A stretch of 64,000 nucleotides of DNA, from the NCBI GenBank assembly GCA_947501475.1, contig CANMWA010000001.1, positions 620,001 to 684,000 on the forward strand, written 5' to 3'. The notes beneath the pieces were generated by a model that worked only from the letters and a program-made list of their open reading frames with translations, did not search any database and had not been told where the DNA came from. Shown piece by piece: positions 1-9,200 of the stretch (its first letter is position 1; every line of letters begins with the position of its first letter). The translations under genes and the position numbers were made by a program. Source of the DNA: an uncultured Aquimarina sp. GTDB taxonomy: Bacteria; Bacteroidota; Bacteroidia; Flavobacteriales; Flavobacteriaceae.

Positions 1-912
1 CTTATTGATGCTGTGATTTTTATTTTCGGACCCTTGTGTCATATGTATTTTAGGCGATTGATCTTTGCAAAAAATGATAATTTTAAACTTTTATGGAAAC
101 ATTACATCCCAGTGTTACTACAAGTATTATTTTCTGTATACGTATTATCAGATAGTCCCGAACGATTTTCAGAGAAATTAACCTTGGGCTATTTTGCAGT
201 ACCTTTTCTTATTATTGAAGGCTGCGGGATTATTTCTAATGGTTACTATTGGCGATTAAACACCAACTTGTTAAGAGCCTATACAGCTCAAGAGAAGAAT
301 AAAGTTTCGTATCAACAAGGGTTAGTGTCTTTTTTAAAATTCTTTCAAATATCCTTAGGTATTTTTATACTACTTTGGGTAATAAATTTTGTATCTGCCA
401 GTTTTTTTGATGTTACTATACAATGGGTCAGTTATAACTCGGTTTGGGGTGCCATTTCGGTATTTATATTTGTAGTAGGGTACTATAGTCTTAAAGAACC
501 AGAGCTTTTTAGAATTCCTTTTCAAAAAGAAAAAACAAACCCACAAAAACGATTACCACAAGATCAGATCAGTGCTCTCGAAAAAGAATTAAAATATGTT
601 ATTGAAGAAGAAAAGATATTCTTAAAACCCGATTTAACATTGCGCGATCTTTCTGAACGGTTAGATATCTCTACACATAACATATCGTGGTATATAAACA
701 CCGTTTTGGATAGTAATTTTTATGACTATGTTAATCATCATAGGGTTAAAGAATTTTTAAGAAAAGTCGAAAATAACGAACATCATGATCATACCATACT
801 AGCCATCTCTATAGATGTAGGGTTTAATTCTAAATCAACTTTTAATAAGGCTTTCAAATTCGAAATGAAGGATACCCCCAGCAATTATATAAAACAACTG
901 CCAGTACCCTAA
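1..912 (+). CDS. Membrane-anchored AraC-family regulator (5' end outside window)
   Basis: The frame is open from base 1 (codons before the GTG at 13 read L-I-D-A), so the gene very likely starts upstream and only its last ~303 codons are here. The visible N-terminal half is hydrophobic with several membrane segments (for example around FVSASFF and SVFIFVVGYYSL). The last ~110 residues are an AraC-type double helix-turn-helix: LTLRDLSERLDISTHNISWY is the first HTH, AISIDVGFNSKSTFNKAF the second, followed by the usual TPSNYIKQL ending. This architecture, several TM helices plus a C-terminal AraC domain, is common in Flavobacteriia. The ligand is unknown. The next gene, a secreted beta-propeller, starts 81 bases downstream and may be a target. 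Confidence 0.85.
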   Translation, partial: LIDAVIFIFGPLCHMYFRRLIFAKNDNFKLLWKHYIPVLLQVLFSVYVLSDSPERFSEKLTLGYFAVPFLIIEGCGIISNGYYWRLNTNLLRAYTAQEKNKVSYQQGLVSFLKFFQISLGIFILLWVINFVSASFFDVTIQWVSYNSVWGAISVFIFVVGYYSLKEPELFRIPFQKEKTNPQKRLPQDQISALEKELKYVIEEEKIFLKPDLTLRDLSERLDISTHNISWYINTVLDSNFYDYVNHHRVKEFLRKVENNEHHDHTILAISIDVGFNSKSTFNKAFKFEMKDTPSNYIKQLPVP

Positions 913-993
913 AAATAGGTGTGATACGATCCAAAACGTCGATTTTTAAGATGCTTCTTGATACTTTGGTTGTATAATCTAAAAATCACAATC

Positions 994-1917
994 ATGAGAA
1001 AAAGTATCAAAAACAAAGCAATAGTACTTTGTACACTATTAGGAATATCAATGGCATTAATTTCTTGTTATGGCGATGGGATCGACCCCGAAGCAGAGGT
1101 AGAAACCGTTGTTTTGGATTTGGCAGGCAATGATGCAGTAACTGTTGATAAAAAAGGAAATGTATATGTGTCAGAATATGGGCAATTTGTAAATACAGGC
1201 GGAAACGGAACGCGTATTATAAAGATATCAAAGCAAGGAGAGGCGTCTGAGTTTTTATCTGGATTAGAAGGTCCTTTGGGGAATGCAATAGATGTTCAGG
1301 GTAATTTTTATGTCAATAATGCCAATAATACAAGAAGCGGCGAGGTGCTTAAAATTGCTCCCGATGGTACACGTACTGTTCTGGCAACCATCGATGGGTG
1401 GCCAAGCGGATTAACCCTAGACTACCAAAACAATATTTATGTATCTAATTTCTTGACCCCTACAGTACATAAGATTACTCCTCAAGGTGACGTATCAATA
1501 TATGCTACCGATCCTAGATTGGCAGGTGGGGTAGGTATTGATTTTGATTATAAAGGAAACCTTGTTGTAGGTAATTTTGCTACCGCAGATATTGTGTCGA
1601 TAACCCCAGTAGGTAATGTTTCATTAATTGCTACTATTCCTGATATTGTAGTAAATGGTTTTGGAATTGGATATATTACTGTGGTCGGTAATTCTATTTT
1701 TGCAACAGGTATCGCAGTCAATAAAATATTTAGAGTAACACTGAATGGTAAAGTTGAAGAATTTGCTGGCACAGGAGAAGCAACCGTTCTAGATGGGCCG
1801 CTTAAAGAAGCATCATTTAATGGGCCTAATGGTATTACTGCTGATGCATACGGCAAAGCATTATACATCTCAGAGTTTGGAGGAACCGGAGCTTTACGTA
1901 AAATTAAATTGAAATAG
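994..1917 (+). CDS. SMP-30/NHL-type beta-propeller lipoprotein
   Basis: I chose the ATG at 994 rather than the upstream one at 958 because it opens a clean lipoprotein signal (MRKSIKNK, hydrophobic stretch, lipobox LISC). The mature part (about 290 residues) is made of repeated NHL/SMP-30-like blades: AVTVDKKGNVYVSEYG, AIDVQGNFYVNN, LTLDYQNNIYVSNF, IDFDYKGNLVVGNF and GITADAYGKALYISEFGG. Such proteins fold as six-bladed propellers and include gluconolactonases and sugar-acid hydrolases, but I cannot identify catalytic residues, so enzymatic activity is uncertain. It is likely anchored in the outer membrane or periplasm. A strong hairpin terminator follows. Confidence 0.8.
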   Translation: MRKSIKNKAIVLCTLLGISMALISCYGDGIDPEAEVETVVLDLAGNDAVTVDKKGNVYVSEYGQFVNTGGNGTRIIKISKQGEASEFLSGLEGPLGNAIDVQGNFYVNNANNTRSGEVLKIAPDGTRTVLATIDGWPSGLTLDYQNNIYVSNFLTPTVHKITPQGDVSIYATDPRLAGGVGIDFDYKGNLVVGNFATADIVSITPVGNVSLIATIPDIVVNGFGIGYITVVGNSIFATGIAVNKIFRVTLNGKVEEFAGTGEATVLDGPLKEASFNGPNGITADAYGKALYISEFGGTGALRKIKLK

Positions 1918-1949
1918 GCTAAGTTCAAATACATAGGTTTTTATGTATT

Positions 1950-1981
1950 AACCCCAAAGGTTTTCAAAACCTTTGGGGTTA
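1950..1981. terminator. Bidirectional hairpin terminator between convergent genes
   Basis: Perfect inverted repeat with arms AACCCCAAAGGTTTT and AAAACCTTTGGGGTT around a single base. It lies 33 bases after the stop of the propeller lipoprotein and 40 bases before the stop of the convergent lipoprotein gene, so it can serve both strands. Confidence 0.8.
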
Positions 1982-2020
1982 ATTTGATACTTAATTGATT
2001 GTAAATTAATGCAGCTCGAA

Positions 2021-2671
2021 TTAATATGTTCTCTCTAGTGTGATATATACATCATCTAGAATACCACCCACAACATCATAATCTCGATATCTAGAAATAT
2101 TTTCAAAAATATCTATCCAATCATCAGCTGCATCGATTTCACCTATTTGCGCAAAATTTTCTACAACATATTTTAAGGCAAATTCTACAGGTAGATTTCT
2201 AAATACACCATCAGGAAATGGATATTGCCAATTAGGGTTCTCGGTCGTCCAAAGGGAATTATGAGTATCATCTGCTTCAATAAAAATAATACTTACCGTA
2301 TCATAATAAAAATTACTCCAATTGATTAATTCTTGATCGGGATAGTACACAATTTTATCATGATCCGCATAACTCATATTAACTTTTTTTATGATGGGGT
2401 CTTTTTCTCGATCAAGACCTATCACAAAAGCATAAACCTCTGCAGCGCCTCTGTTCCAGGGTTCGTGATCTTCTCGCATCCAAAAAGAGGTTAATGTTGC
2501 GCTATCAGCAAAATTTACATATCCAGTTGCAGAAAGATCTTTTTCTTGAGCTCTAATGTTTTCATCTGTAACAATTTCTGTTTCTATGCTATACTCTTCT
2601 TCTGTTTCGCATGAAGTAAAAGTAATTGCCAATACTATTGTAGTGATTGTAGTTAAAAATAGATATTTCAT
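2021..2671 (-). CDS. Hypothetical lipoprotein, 216 aa
   Basis: ATG start with a lipoprotein signal (MKYLFLTTITTIVLAITFTSC, lipobox FTSC), followed by an acidic linker (ETEEEYSIE). The mature domain of about 190 residues is rich in Asp, Glu, Tyr and Trp and I do not recognise it. There is no repeat and no further membrane segment. It is convergent with the propeller gene and divergent from the 455-aa lipoprotein gene. It is probably an envelope-anchored protein of unknown function. Confidence 0.75.
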   Translation of the reverse strand: MKYLFLTTITTIVLAITFTSCETEEEYSIETEIVTDENIRAQEKDLSATGYVNFADSATLTSFWMREDHEPWNRGAAEVYAFVIGLDREKDPIIKKVNMSYADHDKIVYYPDQELINWSNFYYDTVSIIFIEADDTHNSLWTTENPNWQYPFPDGVFRNLPVEFALKYVVENFAQIGEIDAADDWIDIFENISRYRDYDVVGGILDDVYITLERTY

Positions 2672-2862
2672 GTGGTCTGATTTTTTTGTTTTTAATATAC
2701 CAGCAATAATAAAGACAATGTTATATAGGTACTATGACTCATGTTGCAATTACAGGTACAACTGTTTCATGATGTATTTTACTCGACATATTTAGTAAAT
2801 ATAGATACTGAACAATAGGAGATAAAGACACAGTATCACTATAATTTTGACGTACACATAGC

Positions 2863-2890
2863 TTGTTAGTGTTTTTTTTTGATACTTTTG
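2863..2890 (+). promoter_or_regulatory. Flavobacterial-type promoter (TTG-N17-TACTTTTG)
   Basis: TTG at 2863-2865 and TACTTTTG at 2883-2890, separated by 17 bases, fit the Bacteroidota -33/-7 consensus TTG...TAnnTTTG. It ends 26 bases before the ATG of the 455-aa lipoprotein gene. Confidence 0.65.
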
Positions 2891-2916
2891 CGGCTCGATT
2901 TGACTCAAAATAAATT

Positions 2917-4284
2917 ATGAAAAAAATATTATTATTTATTATGGTCGTACTGACCATTACTGTTAGTTGTTCAAAAGATGATAGCATTAATCTTACAGAT
3001 GAAGAAAGTAGCACAGAAAACGACAGTATTACTTACTTTACACTAAAAGTTGGTAAAAATTATGTAGGCGAAGTATTTAATTCAGGGTATATCATTATTA
3101 ATGATAATGAAGGTAACATTTTAGAGCATGCTCCGATAGAAAACGAAAAAGAATATGTTTTTAAAGCCAAAAAAGGTGAAGAAAAAGAGTCTTTCACGGT
3201 TTCCAGGCTAACCAATAGAGACAGAACAAATTTTAAAACTAATATTTTGGTGTCTTACTTCAATGTCAAAAAAGGTGCAGTTTGGAATTTTAAAGGTTTT
3301 GCTACTAGTGGTGGTACAACTACTACAGATGAAACAACCCCAGAATCACCAAGTTTCTCTTTAAAAATTCAAAATATTGATGGATTTAGTAATGTTGCAA
3401 TATCATCGGTCAATGGAGGTGTTGGTTATTCTTTTTCTGGCACAGACAATTCAATAGATTATGATCCTATTTCTTTTGATGCAAATCAAAATAAATTCAT
3501 GCTTACCATACATTTTAAGACAGAAAAGTCAAAGTATATTTTTATTGATAATATACAAGATGGTCAAGAAATTATTGTTGATGGAAGCGAGCTAAAAGAA
3601 TTTGATTCTTATGTTCCTATTACTTTACCAAACGACGGTAATATCTATCGTAAAGAATTGATGGCTTCTCTCAATCCCGAAGAGAGATTTGAAATCTCCC
3701 CTTTTTATAACAGAATTGAAAATGTCGAAGCTTCTAATTTCGGGATCTTAAAAGATTTTTACAATTTCAGAGCAAGTGTATCCACATCAAATCCCGAAAA
3801 AAATTATAGTTACAGATACGATGTAGAGTCTGCAGAACTCGAAGCTATATCGATTCCGCAATATGGTACAGATTTCAAATTGATCAATAATTCTATAAAT
3901 GCTTTTCAGTTTACAGTTAATTATTTACATGATACCAAAAGTTCAAAATGGTCATATGATATCGATGATTTTGAAAACAGAATATTTCGTTATGATAGCT
4001 GGGTCTTTCATAGCAATGGACTTCCTTATCAAACTATACCAAAATTACCACAAGAGTTTTTAAATAAGTACCCTAATTTCAAAATAGAGAATTTGCAGTA
4101 CGAAGATACAATCTTTTCAAATGGTTTTGACTATGAAACTTTCTTCTCGGGCGCTAGTAATTCTGAAAACAATCAAAGGATTTGGGAATATTTAACTTTT
4201 AGAAATCCAGATTACGACAAATCCTTTAAAAAGAATGAAGCATTTGAAAAAATGATTGAAGAATTTGAGAGTTATAATCGCTAA
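2917..4284 (+). CDS. Hypothetical lipoprotein, 455 aa
   Basis: Lipoprotein signal MKKILLFIMVVLTITVSC followed by SKDD, the usual Bacteroidota lipobox with an acidic +2 region that favours outer-membrane or surface export. The remaining ~435 residues contain a low-complexity Thr/Glu linker (SGGTTTTDETTPE) at roughly residues 133-146 that separates an N-terminal beta-rich domain (~30-130) from a larger C-terminal domain. I do not recognise either domain. A consensus promoter lies upstream and a perfect hairpin terminator downstream, so it is monocistronic. Confidence 0.78.
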   Translation: MKKILLFIMVVLTITVSCSKDDSINLTDEESSTENDSITYFTLKVGKNYVGEVFNSGYIIINDNEGNILEHAPIENEKEYVFKAKKGEEKESFTVSRLTNRDRTNFKTNILVSYFNVKKGAVWNFKGFATSGGTTTTDETTPESPSFSLKIQNIDGFSNVAISSVNGGVGYSFSGTDNSIDYDPISFDANQNKFMLTIHFKTEKSKYIFIDNIQDGQEIIVDGSELKEFDSYVPITLPNDGNIYRKELMASLNPEERFEISPFYNRIENVEASNFGILKDFYNFRASVSTSNPEKNYSYRYDVESAELEAISIPQYGTDFKLINNSINAFQFTVNYLHDTKSSKWSYDIDDFENRIFRYDSWVFHSNGLPYQTIPKLPQEFLNKYPNFKIENLQYEDTIFSNGFDYETFFSGASNSENNQRIWEYLTFRNPDYDKSFKKNEAFEKMIEEFESYNR

Positions 4285-4290
4285 TACTAA

Positions 4291-4332
4291 AAAAATCCGT
4301 TGATATTTTTTGAAAAATATCAACGGATTTTT
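4291..4332. terminator. Perfect 20-bp-stem hairpin terminator
   Basis: Arms 4291-4310 and 4313-4332 are exact reverse complements (core ATCCGTTGATATTT) with T-runs on both ends. It sits between the end of the 455-aa lipoprotein gene and the stop codon of the convergent mfd gene, so it can act in both directions. Confidence 0.85.
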
Positions 4333-7300
4333 TTAGTTATGGATTTCAGTTTTAATCTTTAAAGGCTGCAATACTTGTAATGCTTTATTGACCGCATCAA
4401 TATCTTCAAAAGTTAACAATAACCGTAATCCATTACGAGTTTGCTTTTCCTTCATTTTACAAAGATTAGGATGTTGTTGTACATATTGAAGTACATGAGT
4501 AAATACGGAACTTTGATAAAACGCGGACTGTTGATCATTGATAAAATACCCAATCATCTTATTTTGTTTGAGTATAATTTTTTCTAATCCAATAGAAGTA
4601 GCGATCCACTTAATACGAACTGAGTTTAATAAATCAACCGCTGGATCTGGTAATTCACCAAAACGATCAATTAAACGTTTTTCATATCCTTGCAGTCCTT
4701 CTTCATCTTTGATCGAATTAAGCTCTGTATACAAATTTAATCGTTCGGTGATATTGTTAATGTAATCATCAGGAAACAGCAATTCAAAATCGGTATCAAT
4801 CTGGGTGTCTTTTAAGAATACTTTTTCTTTGGCATCGTCTTCATAAAGCTCCTTAAATTCATTTTCTTTAAGTTCTTCGATCGCTTCATTCAGGATTTTT
4901 TGATAGGTGTCAAATCCAATTTCATTAATAAACCCACTTTGTTCACCCCCCAGCAAGTCTCCGGCACCTCTAATCTCAAGATCTTTCATGGCAATGTTAA
5001 AACCGCTTCCTAGTTCAGAAAATTGTTCGAGTGCGGTAATACGCTTGCGGGCATCTTCGGTCATAGCAGAGTAGGGCGGAGTAATAAAATAGCAAAATGC
5101 TTTTTTATTACTTCGGCCCACACGACCACGCATCTGGTGTAGATCCGACAGTCCAAAATTATTGGCATTATTAATAAAAATCGTATTGGCATTAGGTACA
5201 TCCAGCCCACTTTCTACAATAGTAGTAGAGACCAATACATCAAACTCTCCATTCATAAAGGCGAGCATAAGGCGCTCTAGTTTTTTACCTTCCATCTGGC
5301 CATGACCTATACCAATTTTTGCATCGGGTACTACGCGTTGTATCATCCCGGCGACTTCTTTGATATTTTCGATACGATTATGAATAAAAAACACTTGACC
5401 CCCACGCTGGATTTCATAACTCACGGCATCTCTAATTGTTTCTTCGCTAAACCGTATAACATTGGTCTCAATAGGATATCGATTAGGCGGGGGAGTAGTG
5501 ATTGTAGATAAATCACGAGCCGCCATCAAGCTAAACTGCAAGGTTCTTGGTATAGGTGTCGCTGTTAGCGTTAAGGTATCTACATTTTCTTTGATGGTTT
5601 TGAGCTTATCTTTGACCGAGACACCAAATTTTTGTTCTTCATCAATAACAAGTAACCCTAAGTCCTTAAATTTTACATTTTTGTTGACTAATTGGTGTGT
5701 TCCAATAATAATATCTAAACGCCCATTGGCAAGATCTTCGAGGGTTTCTCTTTTTTGTTTTGCGGTGCGAAAACGATTTATATAATCTACCGTTACCGGA
5801 AAATCTTTTAATCGTTCGCGAAATGTTTTTGCATGTTGAAACGCCAAAATTGTAGTGGGTACCAAAATGGCTACCTGTTTTCCGTTATCTACCGCTTTAA
5901 AAGCTGCACGAATAGCTACTTCGGTTTTGCCAAATCCCACATCCCCACAGATCAGGCGATCCATAGGTCGCTCACTTTCCATATCAGCTTTTACGGCTTC
6001 GGTAGCAGTACTTTGATCAGGAGTATCTTCATAGATAAAAGAAGCTTCTAACTCATGTTGCAAATAACTATCGGGATCATACTGAAACCCTTTTTGCAGT
6101 TTCCGCTTTGCGTATAATTGGATTAGATTAAACGCAATATGTTTTACTCGGGCTTTTGTTTTTTGTTTTAAGGTCTTCCAGGCTTTAGACCCGAGCTTAT
6201 ATATTTGTGGGGCTTTGCCATCCTTACCATTAAATTTTGAGATTTTATGTAAAGAATGTATGCTTAGGTACAGTACATCTCGCTCACCATAAATCAATTT
6301 GATAGCCTCTTGCAGTTTGCCTTCGACATCAATTTTTTGCAGCCCCCCAAATTTACCAATCCCATGATCAATATGGGTGACATAATCGCCAACTTCGAGA
6401 TTAGTAAGTTCTTTTAGGGTGATGGCCTGTTTTTTGGCATACCCATTCTTGAGATTAAATTTATGATACCGCTCAAATATCTGATGATCGGTATAACAAG
6501 CTATTTTTTGGTTGTGATCTATAAACCCTTGGAAAGCCGAAAAAACAATAGTTTCATATTGTTTTACATCGAGATCGGCATCATCAAAAATATCATGAAA
6601 TCGTTTGGCTTGCTGCTCGCTTACACAAAAGATATAGTTTTTAAAGCCGTTTTCATGGTTTTCATTTAGATTTTCTATGAGCAGATCAAATTGTTTATTA
6701 AATGATGGTTGAGGTTTGGTGTCAAATTTTATAGTATAATCTGCCTTGGTCAAAGGTTGGTTTCCGATTTCGACCAACGTATAATCAAGTAATTGCTTTT
6801 TAATTAATTCAGAATTTGCAAAAAGCTCTTCTGGAGTGCTGTGTTTTATATCCTGTGATAGGGTTTTGAATGCCTCTTTTGCTTTTTCAAAATTTTTATC
6901 AATCCTGGCAGAAAGCAAATCAATATCTTTGGTAAAAACTACTGTTTTATCGGCAATATATTTTAAGAAACTCTCGCGGGTTTCTTGCATTGCTTTGTTT
7001 TCGACATTGGGGATAACGGTAATCTTTTTTATCTGATCAGTCGATAATTGTGTTTCGACATCAAAGGTTCTGATGCTATCGACTTCGTCTCCAAAAAACT
7101 CGATACGATAGGGCTCATCATTGCTAAATGAGAATACATCGACTATTCCACCACGTACTGAAAACTCTCCTGGCTCGGTTACAAAATCTACCCTTTTGAA
7201 ATGATATTCAAATAACACTTCGTTTACAAAATCAAGGGATAATGTATCGTTGACTGCAATTTTTAGGGTGTTTTTCTCTAGCTCTTTGCGGGTTACTACT

Positions 7301-7692
7301 TTCTCGAATAGGGCATCAGGGTAGGTGATGATTAACGCAGGTTTTTTGCGAGAGTTGATACGGTTTAATACCTCTGCACGTAGTAGTACATTAGCATTAT
7401 CGGTTTCTTCAATTTGATACGGGCGGCGATAGCTACCTGGATAAAACAATACATTTTTATCCCCTAGCAATTGCTCGAGATCATTTAGATAATAAGCAGC
7501 CTCTTCTTTGTCATTAAAAACACAAAGGAAAGGTAGTTCTGCGGTTTCAAAAACGTTGGCGATAGCATAGGATAAGGATGATCCGATAAGACCTTGGAGG
7601 TGTGTTTTTGTTTCGGGCTGGGCAATAGCTTTTCCCAGTTTCTGCAATTGCTGAGACTGTGCAAGGGTTTGCGAGATGAAAGATGTACTCAC
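4333..7692 (-). CDS. mfd: Transcription-repair coupling factor Mfd
   Basis: 1119 aa, close to the usual Mfd length; the start is GTG. It removes RNA polymerase stalled at DNA lesions and recruits UvrA. Domains visible in order: N-terminal UvrB-like module (about 20-330); RNA polymerase-interacting CarD/TRCF domain near 430-500 (VGDYVTHIDHGIGKF); superfamily 2 helicase motor with Walker A GDVGFGKTE near 585, motif II DEEQ near 682, motif III TLTATPIPRTL, QMRGRVGRS and the TRG-like region; and the C-terminal TRCF domain. It shares the terminator with the convergent lipoprotein gene. A CAAAAATA (minus-strand TATTTTTG) just upstream at 7711-7718 is a candidate -7 box. Confidence 0.97.
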   Translation of the reverse strand: MSTSFISQTLAQSQQLQKLGKAIAQPETKTHLQGLIGSSLSYAIANVFETAELPFLCVFNDKEEAAYYLNDLEQLLGDKNVLFYPGSYRRPYQIEETDNANVLLRAEVLNRINSRKKPALIITYPDALFEKVVTRKELEKNTLKIAVNDTLSLDFVNEVLFEYHFKRVDFVTEPGEFSVRGGIVDVFSFSNDEPYRIEFFGDEVDSIRTFDVETQLSTDQIKKITVIPNVENKAMQETRESFLKYIADKTVVFTKDIDLLSARIDKNFEKAKEAFKTLSQDIKHSTPEELFANSELIKKQLLDYTLVEIGNQPLTKADYTIKFDTKPQPSFNKQFDLLIENLNENHENGFKNYIFCVSEQQAKRFHDIFDDADLDVKQYETIVFSAFQGFIDHNQKIACYTDHQIFERYHKFNLKNGYAKKQAITLKELTNLEVGDYVTHIDHGIGKFGGLQKIDVEGKLQEAIKLIYGERDVLYLSIHSLHKISKFNGKDGKAPQIYKLGSKAWKTLKQKTKARVKHIAFNLIQLYAKRKLQKGFQYDPDSYLQHELEASFIYEDTPDQSTATEAVKADMESERPMDRLICGDVGFGKTEVAIRAAFKAVDNGKQVAILVPTTILAFQHAKTFRERLKDFPVTVDYINRFRTAKQKRETLEDLANGRLDIIIGTHQLVNKNVKFKDLGLLVIDEEQKFGVSVKDKLKTIKENVDTLTLTATPIPRTLQFSLMAARDLSTITTPPPNRYPIETNVIRFSEETIRDAVSYEIQRGGQVFFIHNRIENIKEVAGMIQRVVPDAKIGIGHGQMEGKKLERLMLAFMNGEFDVLVSTTIVESGLDVPNANTIFINNANNFGLSDLHQMRGRVGRSNKKAFCYFITPPYSAMTEDARKRITALEQFSELGSGFNIAMKDLEIRGAGDLLGGEQSGFINEIGFDTYQKILNEAIEELKENEFKELYEDDAKEKVFLKDTQIDTDFELLFPDDYINNITERLNLYTELNSIKDEEGLQGYEKRLIDRFGELPDPAVDLLNSVRIKWIATSIGLEKIILKQNKMIGYFINDQQSAFYQSSVFTHVLQYVQQHPNLCKMKEKQTRNGLRLLLTFEDIDAVNKALQVLQPLKIKTEIHN

Positions 7693-7819
7693 GTAACGAG
7701 AATTTTAGGGCAAAAATAGAAAAATCCCATAATCTATTGCTATTTATGATTATAGGATTTTGTGATATTGTTGTATTACACCAAAGAATTCCTCGAGGAT
7801 AATAGGTTTCAAGAATTTT

Positions 7820-8980
7820 TTAATCTACTTTTTCATCGGGGAGTTTAATTTTTTCATCCTCTGGAATACGTTTTTTAAGAAATCGTATTTGACCTAGATG
7901 ACTAGATTGATGCTCCATGACATGAAACCAATTAAAATGATTATTTCTGGATGAACCACCTTCGTTTAACCATTTGTCATTACGTTTCTGGAGTTCTTCT
8001 AATGTTTTTTTACGCACTTCTTTATAGATATCAAGATAATACTCCACATCGTGACCCTTTATGGTTTCACGTGCTTTATCTCCTAAATCCAAAGCAATTC
8101 CCCATTTTTTTTGTTCTTCTTCATTAAAATCTCTATCCTCAAAACTTACAACTTGATAATAAGCTTCAGCAGCAGCGAGATGCATGATTAAGGCACCAAT
8201 GCTATTGGCTTTTTCATCGAATAGATGATCAATCTCTCTTTGGTTGAGCATTTTCACTTCACGTTCTACCCGAGTACTTAAATTATTAAGCATTGATACT
8301 AATGTACCTATTTGCGGATTATACCCATCGATCTGCCTGATGAAGTTGCTAGAATCTTTTTTTACATTTTTACTTTCTATTAATAGAGCATAATTACCCT
8401 CATTTGCATCTTTGGTAGATTGATAGGTAAATCCTTCAATTCTTATTTTTCGTTCGTTACTTATCCCTCGTATCCAATCGGGTATAATATCTTTATTGAT
8501 TACAGTTTTCTCAAACCCTGGATTTTTAAGGTTGAATTTCTCGAATTCTCCTTTTTCATTTTGTGTATAAAACCTAAAATTATCAAAATAAAACTTTGCA
8601 TTATAGTTGCAAAGACCACCTACATAGATTTTTTCTGCGTTTTGATCTATATGCCCTTCTATAGTATAGGTTTTCCAATCTGAAGAAATGATACTATCGT
8701 TACTTTTAAAAAAACCATATTCTGCACCAGGTAGATTATCAACACGAACCCACAGCCCAGCTTTATTTTTTTCATTACCTCCTATAACCTTAATATCTAC
8801 TTGTACCTTAAATTTTATTTTTTTATCGGTTTTAACAGGTATAAGTTGTGAAAAAGCAGACCATTCTCGTTGCCCCCATGTTGGGCGTTGTGCAAAAGCA
8901 ATGTTACTGTTGATTAGTAATAGTGCAGTAATCAGTACTATGGTTGATGTTTTGGGTGTAATTATAGATTTGAGATTCAT
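7820..8980 (-). CDS. Secreted protein with carbohydrate-binding-like and DinB-like domains
   Basis: I place the start at the ATG at 8980 (MNLKSIITPKTS), which begins a signal peptide ending near NIAFAQ; the frame open to 9028 would put an extra tail in front of it. Residues ~25-190 form a beta-rich domain resembling CBM-like modules (VKVIGGNEKNKAGLWVRVD, FYFDNFRFY). Residues ~220-386 form a DinB/DUF664-type four-helix bundle with the typical metal-binding His positions (ALIMHLAAAEAYY; FHVMEHQSSHLGQI). DinB proteins are often thiol-dependent metal enzymes; a secreted DinB fused to a binding domain is seen in Bacteroidota, but its substrate is unknown. Confidence 0.75.
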   Translation of the reverse strand: MNLKSIITPKTSTIVLITALLLINSNIAFAQRPTWGQREWSAFSQLIPVKTDKKIKFKVQVDIKVIGGNEKNKAGLWVRVDNLPGAEYGFFKSNDSIISSDWKTYTIEGHIDQNAEKIYVGGLCNYNAKFYFDNFRFYTQNEKGEFEKFNLKNPGFEKTVINKDIIPDWIRGISNERKIRIEGFTYQSTKDANEGNYALLIESKNVKKDSSNFIRQIDGYNPQIGTLVSMLNNLSTRVEREVKMLNQREIDHLFDEKANSIGALIMHLAAAEAYYQVVSFEDRDFNEEEQKKWGIALDLGDKARETIKGHDVEYYLDIYKEVRKKTLEELQKRNDKWLNEGGSSRNNHFNWFHVMEHQSSHLGQIRFLKKRIPEDEKIKLPDEKVD

Positions 8981-9200
8981 TAGTTTTAATTTGTTTGATA
9001 CTGCAAGATTACAAAATTCTAGTTTCAAAATTTGAAACTCGGCAAAAAATTATTATGTTTTTTGATTTACCTACTAACAAACCATTTATATACTCAATTT
9101 TTTTTGAATATTGTTTTACAATTGATTTACTTAGTTAAGGTTGCTTTATAAAATAATTTTAGGTTTAACCGTTATAAAATGCTATTCTCGATATGTTTTA

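Noticed and set aside
1548..1934. 128-codon minus-strand frame opposite the beta-propeller gene
   Set aside because: Antisense shadow of a well-supported gene with codon-compatible repeats.
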